Source: Candidatus Puniceispirillum sp. (GTDB lineage: Bacteria > Pseudomonadota > Alphaproteobacteria > Puniceispirillales > Puniceispirillaceae). Taken from it: 9,756 nt of DNA. Positions 6,702-9,756 of this stretch are shown here, piece after piece; positions within the stretch are counted from its first letter, which is position 1; the number at the start of each line of letters is the position of its first letter. The translations under genes and the position numbers were made by a program. Below the pieces are notes generated by a model. It was not told where the DNA came from. It searched no databases and worked only from the letters and a program-made list of their open reading frames with translations. The stretch spans positions 1 to 9,756 of the forward strand of contig JABJBD010000167.1 in the NCBI GenBank assembly GCA_018668795.1, given 5' to 3'.

Positions 6702-7732
6702 GCAAGGCCAAAATAGCCGATATTGTCATTACCAAGCGCATAATCCATTTTACCACCATGGAACAGATGGTTGAGATGCGCGCGCGCCTCACAACTGGCG
6801 AAAAACACTTCATGGTCAGTCAATTCAAACGGAAACAGATGGTCACTAGCCATTTTGGTTGATAGTGGCGAGGGTTTGGCGGCATCCATTAATTGCGTCA
6901 AGCGTTGCTGATGATGTGCAATCAAGGCCGCCGCACGAATGCCACCACCATAATAAGGCCAGTCATGCCCTGAAATAACCAGCCAGTCATTGTCTAGCGA
7001 CCGCATATCATTCAGATAGGTGAAATAGTTTGCCAGAACATCTGCATTTATATTGCGCAGTGGCGCCGACACATTTGGCGAAATGCGTGGTAGCAGAAAA
7101 TCTATGCCAAGATATAATTTACGTGCAGGGTCACTAAGGCTCATATGGCCAGGTGAATGGCCGCCGTCAAAGCGTATTTGCCACGTGCCAGAAACTGTCT
7201 TTATTTTGTGACCAGCCTCAAGAATGGTAACATCTGGAAGTTCACCAACAAGCGAGCGATAGAAATTGCCAGATTTTTTGGTGCGGTCAATGACATCTTC
7301 AGGCAAACCAAATTCAGAATAAATATCGACAGCTAGTTTTTCATAATCTGTATTTGTCATATCCAATGCCCAGCGCATCATCTCATACTCGATAGCACCA
7401 GTCATGATAGGCGCACCTGTCAGGCTGGATAACTGTCCAGCATAACCAACATGATCGGCATGGTGATGCGTGATCAGAATGCCGGCAATTGGCTTGCCTG
7501 CAAGCGGCCCTTCAAGCATGGGTGGCCATTGCACCGCATTACTATCAGCCTTTATACCACAATCGATCAATAGCCAGCCATCGGCGGTATCAAGCGCATA
7601 GAGGTTTATATGATTAAGGCGAAATGGCAGACTGAAACGAAACCAGTATAGATCGTCAGCAAGCGCGACCATATGGCCGGGCTGAGGCACATCGATATCC
7701 AGCCGTTGCATGGTTGCATCTTGTTTTGTCAT
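6698..7732 (-). CDS. MBL-fold metallo-hydrolase with C-terminal helical/winged-helix domain (344 aa)
   Basis: Metallo-beta-lactamase-fold hydrolase, probably cytoplasmic and di-metal. The N-terminal strand segment reads LPFRLNHINLYAL (35-47) and is followed by LLIDCGIK. The metal motif THHHADH is at 88-94. GGHSPGHMSL (190-199) supplies the next histidine ligand, LGIDFLL (Asp211) the bridging aspartate, and ISGHDWPY (His256) the last histidine. The tail, about 265-344, is rich in His and Arg and ends in a segment resembling the small winged-helix domain found in LACTB2-like and glyoxylase-like MBL proteins (AHLNHLFHGGKM). Such proteins hydrolyse thioesters, lactones or other esters; the substrate here is unknown. 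AAGGA lies 6 nt before ATG 7732, partly overlapping the end of trmL, so the two genes are likely co-transcribed with an 8-bp gap. The stop sits inside the third copy of a 15-bp repeat. Confidence 0.88.
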   Translation of the reverse strand: MTKQDATMQRLDIDVPQPGHMVALADDLYWFRFSLPFRLNHINLYALDTADGWLLIDCGIKADSNAVQWPPMLEGPLAGKPIAGILITHHHADHVGYAGQLSSLTGAPIMTGAIEYEMMRWALDMTNTDYEKLAVDIYSEFGLPEDVIDRTKKSGNFYRSLVGELPDVTILEAGHKIKTVSGTWQIRFDGGHSPGHMSLSDPARKLYLGIDFLLPRISPNVSAPLRNINADVLANYFTYLNDMRSLDNDWLVISGHDWPYYGGGIRAAALIAHHQQRLTQLMDAAKPSPLSTKMASDHLFPFELTDHEVFFASCEARAHLNHLFHGGKMDYALGNDNIGYFGLA

Positions 7733-7740
7733 TATATTCC

Positions 7741-8220
7741 TTATGCCTCAGGGGACTGAAAGTCGTTTTGTCGCCATGCTTCATACATGGTGATCGATAC
7801 GGCATTACTTAGATTAAGGCTACGGTTGCCTGGCAACATCGGCAAAGACAATGTCTGCTTTTCTCCCATAGCTGCATGGATGCTATCGGGCAATCCGGTT
7901 GTCTCGGCACCAAACAGGAAAATATCCCCTATAGCAAAAGTGGCGTCATGCACAATCCGTGTGCCAAATTTGGTGATCGCAAACAGGCGAGACGAGTCTA
8001 TCGAAATGCCTAGGGCATCAAGGCATGATGCCAGATTGTCATATTGCTGAACCAGTGCCATTTCATGATAATCAAGCCCAGCACGGCGGCATGACTTTTC
8101 ATCAAGTGAAAAACCAAGCGGCTTTATCAGATGCAGCCGTGCGCCCGTATTCGCACATAGCCGGATGATATTGCCCGTATTTGGCGGTATCTGGGGCGTG
8201 AACAGGATGATATCAAACAT
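7741..8220 (-). CDS. trmL: tRNA (cytidine(34)-2'-O)-methyltransferase TrmL
   Basis: SPOUT-class methyltransferase that methylates the ribose 2'-OH of the wobble nucleotide (C34 or cmnm5U34) of tRNA-Leu isoacceptors, using S-adenosylmethionine. At 159 aa it matches the minimal single-domain family (E. coli TrmL is about 157 aa). Family motifs are NTGNIIRLCANTGA (14-27), KPLGFSLDEK (33-42), FGAETTGLP (103-111) and LPMLPGNRSLNLSNAV (126-141), the last two forming the trefoil-knot cofactor site; the family-like MYEAWRQ follows. The start MFDIILFTPQIPPNTGN is typical. No Shine-Dalgarno is visible before the ATG. Instead a TATAAT lies only 5 bp upstream, which would suit a leaderless transcript. 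It sits 28 bp after the DUF2783 gene and 8 bp before the MBL gene, a housekeeping gene inside an apparent catabolic run. Confidence 0.95.
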   Translation of the reverse strand: MFDIILFTPQIPPNTGNIIRLCANTGARLHLIKPLGFSLDEKSCRRAGLDYHEMALVQQYDNLASCLDALGISIDSSRLFAITKFGTRIVHDATFAIGDIFLFGAETTGLPDSIHAAMGEKQTLSLPMLPGNRSLNLSNAVSITMYEAWRQNDFQSPEA

Positions 8221-8235
8221 GAAGGATTATAATCC
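8221..8235 (-). promoter_or_regulatory. Possible trmL promoter -10 element inside a 12-bp palindrome
   Basis: GGATTATAATCC at 8224-8235 is a perfect 12-bp palindrome. On the minus strand it contains TATAAT (8231-8226), followed by CCTTC and the trmL ATG at 8220. A start site 6-8 nt after a -10 would fall on or next to the ATG, giving a leaderless mRNA, which agrees with the lack of a Shine-Dalgarno. The best -35-like hexamer, TTGATA (8259-8254), is 22 bp away, which is too far. The promoter reading is therefore tentative; the palindrome itself is certain. Confidence 0.35.
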
Positions 8236-8248
8236 GTTGCACCAGATG

Positions 8249-8449
8249 CTAGTTATCAATGGATGCACGCGCTGTGCGGACAGCATCGCGGATTATGTCC
8301 GCATCGCCAATATGGTTCATCATCACCAGAATAAGCGCGGCATTTAGTTGGGTGCTTTTCTCTGCAGACAAACCCACATGGGCATCAAGCAATTCATTAT
8401 AAAGGGCATCGCTATCGGTGCCTAGATTGAAGTCTGTATTCACGGTCAT
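8249..8449 (-). CDS. DUF2783 domain-containing small protein (66 aa)
   Basis: A 66-aa acidic, helical protein with no signal peptide or membrane segment. The pattern D.LYNELLDAHVGLSAEKSTQLNA, then LVMMNHIGD and ending in IRDAVRTAR, is how I recall the DUF2783 family, a small alphaproteobacterial/betaproteobacterial family of unknown function often found beside MhpA-like FAD monooxygenases. Here it lies just 9 bp downstream of such a monooxygenase. AGGGGAAA upstream of ATG 8449 is a good ribosome binding site. Tight coupling suggests an accessory role, such as binding or stabilising the monooxygenase; this is inference from position only. Short length and family-like conserved residues (LLDAHxGLS, NHIGD) make it a real gene rather than a chance frame. 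Confidence 0.85.
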   Translation of the reverse strand: MTVNTDFNLGTDSDALYNELLDAHVGLSAEKSTQLNAALILVMMNHIGDADIIRDAVRTARASIDN

Positions 8450-8458
8450 ATGTTTCCC

Positions 8459-9756
8459 CTATATAGCTGATTGTGCACAAGCGCGCGCCAATGCGGCGGA
8501 AATATCTACGCTTGTAACCTTGTCAGATAACCAGCGTGCGGCAACATGCTGATCAGGCCGGATCAGATATATGCCAGTGCCATATCGTTTGTTAACAAGC
8601 CCTTCAACATCATTGAAATCAGCATCCGCGGCGATGTGGATACAGTGAATATCGTCGGGCGCTTTGCATAAAGGCGTTCCAATAACTAAAAGCGTAAATC
8701 TGTTTCCAAGCTGGTTCATCAGCCAAGCATGATCACCATTCTTCGTCACAAGCGGAGCATCGAGGCAAGGGGCACCAACAGTCATTTGGACATCAAAGTC
8801 GTCTGTATCATTTTTGGTCAGGCTGCTATGTCCAAGCTGGCACGGCAATGACAGCCGCCCCGCATTCACAAGCCGACGGGCAAATGGTGCATTTACACTT
8901 AATCCCAGAACAGCATTACGAAAGGCCATTTCCACATCGCTATCAGGTGACATGAATCTGGATGTCCAACTGGAATTACGGATGTTCTCATCTGCTCCAA
9001 ACACACGCTCTTCATTATAGCTTTCAAGCAGGTCTTGGTTTGCCTGTCTGGAAATAACAGCGGCTAGTTTCCAGCCTAGATTATCAATGTCATGGATACC
9101 ACCATTGCCACCGCGTGCGCCAAAAGGTGACACGACATGCGCCGAGTCACCTACAAAAATGATGCGCTTATGAAGAAAGCGATCAATCCGTCGGCAGTTG
9201 AAATCATAGATGCTGACCCATTCAAGTTTGAAAGGACGGCCGCCAACAATCTTCTCAATACGCGGAATTACATTTTCAGGTTTCTTTTCTTCATCTGGGT
9301 CGGCATCAGGGCCAAGCTGTAAATCAATCCGGTAGATATTATCTGGCTGTTTGTGAAGCAGGGCTGATTGGCCTTTATGAAAAGTAGGGGTAAACCAGAA
9401 CCAGCGTTCAGATGGGAAATCAGCTTCCATTTCAACATCAGCAATCAAAAACCGCTCGTCAAAATGCCGACCATCGAAATCAAGATTAAATTGTTTGCGC
9501 AAAGGGCTTTTCGCCCCGTCACAGGCCAGCAGGTAAGCCCCACGAATATCATAGATGCCATCAGGTGTTTGAATCGATGCGGTAACACTGTCTTCATCTT
9601 GGGTTACCGACATGACCTTATTTTTGAAACGTAAATCGATCAGTTCGGCAAAATCCGCACAACGTTCCACCAGAAACTGTTCTACATAATATTGTTGCAG
9701 ATTGATAAAAGCTGGAAATTTGTGGCCATCTTCGGGCAATAGATCAAAGGTATAAA
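8459..9756 (-). CDS. MhpA-like FAD-dependent aromatic monooxygenase, 5' end outside window
   Basis: Class A flavoprotein hydroxylase, using NAD(P)H and O2, related to 3-(3-hydroxyphenyl)propionate hydroxylase and similar enzymes. About 431 codons are visible. The frame runs through the right edge (first whole codon TAT at 9754-9752), so the TTG at 9739 is not the start and the N-terminal GxGxxG FAD motif is missing. Visible marks, counted from the edge, are the DG motif LLACDGAKSPLR (about 75-86) and the second FAD motif VGDSAHVVSPFGARGGNGG (about 201-219), followed by DIDNLGWKLA. A C-terminal thioredoxin-like domain (about 325-425) ends near YLIRPDQHVAARW. The GARGGNGG form replaces the GQGxNxG of MhpA, suggesting a distinct subfamily. 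Substrate is probably a phenolic or other aromatic acid, but not provable here. It ends 9 bp before the DUF2783 gene. Confidence 0.88.
   Translation of the reverse strand, partial: YTFDLLPEDGHKFPAFINLQQYYVEQFLVERCADFAELIDLRFKNKVMSVTQDEDSVTASIQTPDGIYDIRGAYLLACDGAKSPLRKQFNLDFDGRHFDERFLIADVEMEADFPSERWFWFTPTFHKGQSALLHKQPDNIYRIDLQLGPDADPDEEKKPENVIPRIEKIVGGRPFKLEWVSIYDFNCRRIDRFLHKRIIFVGDSAHVVSPFGARGGNGGIHDIDNLGWKLAAVISRQANQDLLESYNEERVFGADENIRNSSWTSRFMSPDSDVEMAFRNAVLGLSVNAPFARRLVNAGRLSLPCQLGHSSLTKNDTDDFDVQMTVGAPCLDAPLVTKNGDHAWLMNQLGNRFTLLVIGTPLCKAPDDIHCIHIAADADFNDVEGLVNKRYGTGIYLIRPDQHVAARWLSDKVTSVDISAALARACAQSAI

Noticed and set aside
9739..9741. TTG at 9741-9739 region as the start of the FAD monooxygenase
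   Set aside because: The frame continues upstream to the window edge with family-like residues, and the protein would lack the essential N-terminal FAD-binding motif; the gene is simply cut by the edge.

Overview
The window reads as a moderate-GC, gene-dense chromosomal segment from a Gram-negative bacterium, most likely a marine alphaproteobacterium. A SAR116/Puniceispirillum-like origin is my guess. It rests on the protein families present (MttB-like methyltransferase, DmdC-type acyl-CoA dehydrogenase, FadN-type beta-oxidation enzyme, MhpA-like hydroxylase with DUF2783) and on the overall base composition; there is no rRNA or marker gene to confirm it. I see no mobile element, CRISPR array, tRNA or rRNA.

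Layout. The left edge holds the 3' end of a plus-strand MttB-family methyltransferase gene (2-172). A 128-bp gap with a small hairpin follows, then a plus-strand DmdC-type acyl-CoA dehydrogenase (301-2073). Everything to its right is on the minus strand. Reading in the direction of transcription from the right edge: an MhpA-like FAD monooxygenase (its start lies outside the window), a small DUF2783 protein, the tRNA methyltransferase TrmL, an MBL-fold hydrolase, a 120-bp spacer with a 15-bp tandem repeat, O-acetylhomoserine sulfhydrylase (MetY), an alpha/beta hydrolase, and a 780-aa FadN-type 3-hydroxyacyl-CoA dehydrogenase/enoyl-CoA hydratase. The FadN-type gene meets the acyl-CoA dehydrogenase tail to tail, and their stop codons share the bases CTAG.

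How the genes may work together. Gaps in the minus-strand run are 8-44 bp except for the 120-bp spacer before metY. This suggests two transcription units, or one long unit: monooxygenase-DUF2783-trmL-MBL and metY-hydrolase-fadN. The first looks like an oxidative catabolic cassette (flavin hydroxylase plus metallo-hydrolase) with a housekeeping tRNA-modification gene inside it. The acyl-CoA dehydrogenase and the FadN-type protein together provide the first three steps of a beta-oxidation cycle; no thiolase is in view. MetY makes homocysteine, or methionine if it uses methanethiol. Its position beside a DmdC-type dehydrogenase and an MttB-like methyltransferase gives a loose methylated-sulfur/amine theme that is hypothesis only.

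Overall this is mostly ordinary metabolic sequence. The points most worth a second look are the monooxygenase/DUF2783/MBL cassette, the in-frame tandem repeat upstream of metY, and a consensus -10 element inside a 12-bp palindrome directly in front of trmL.
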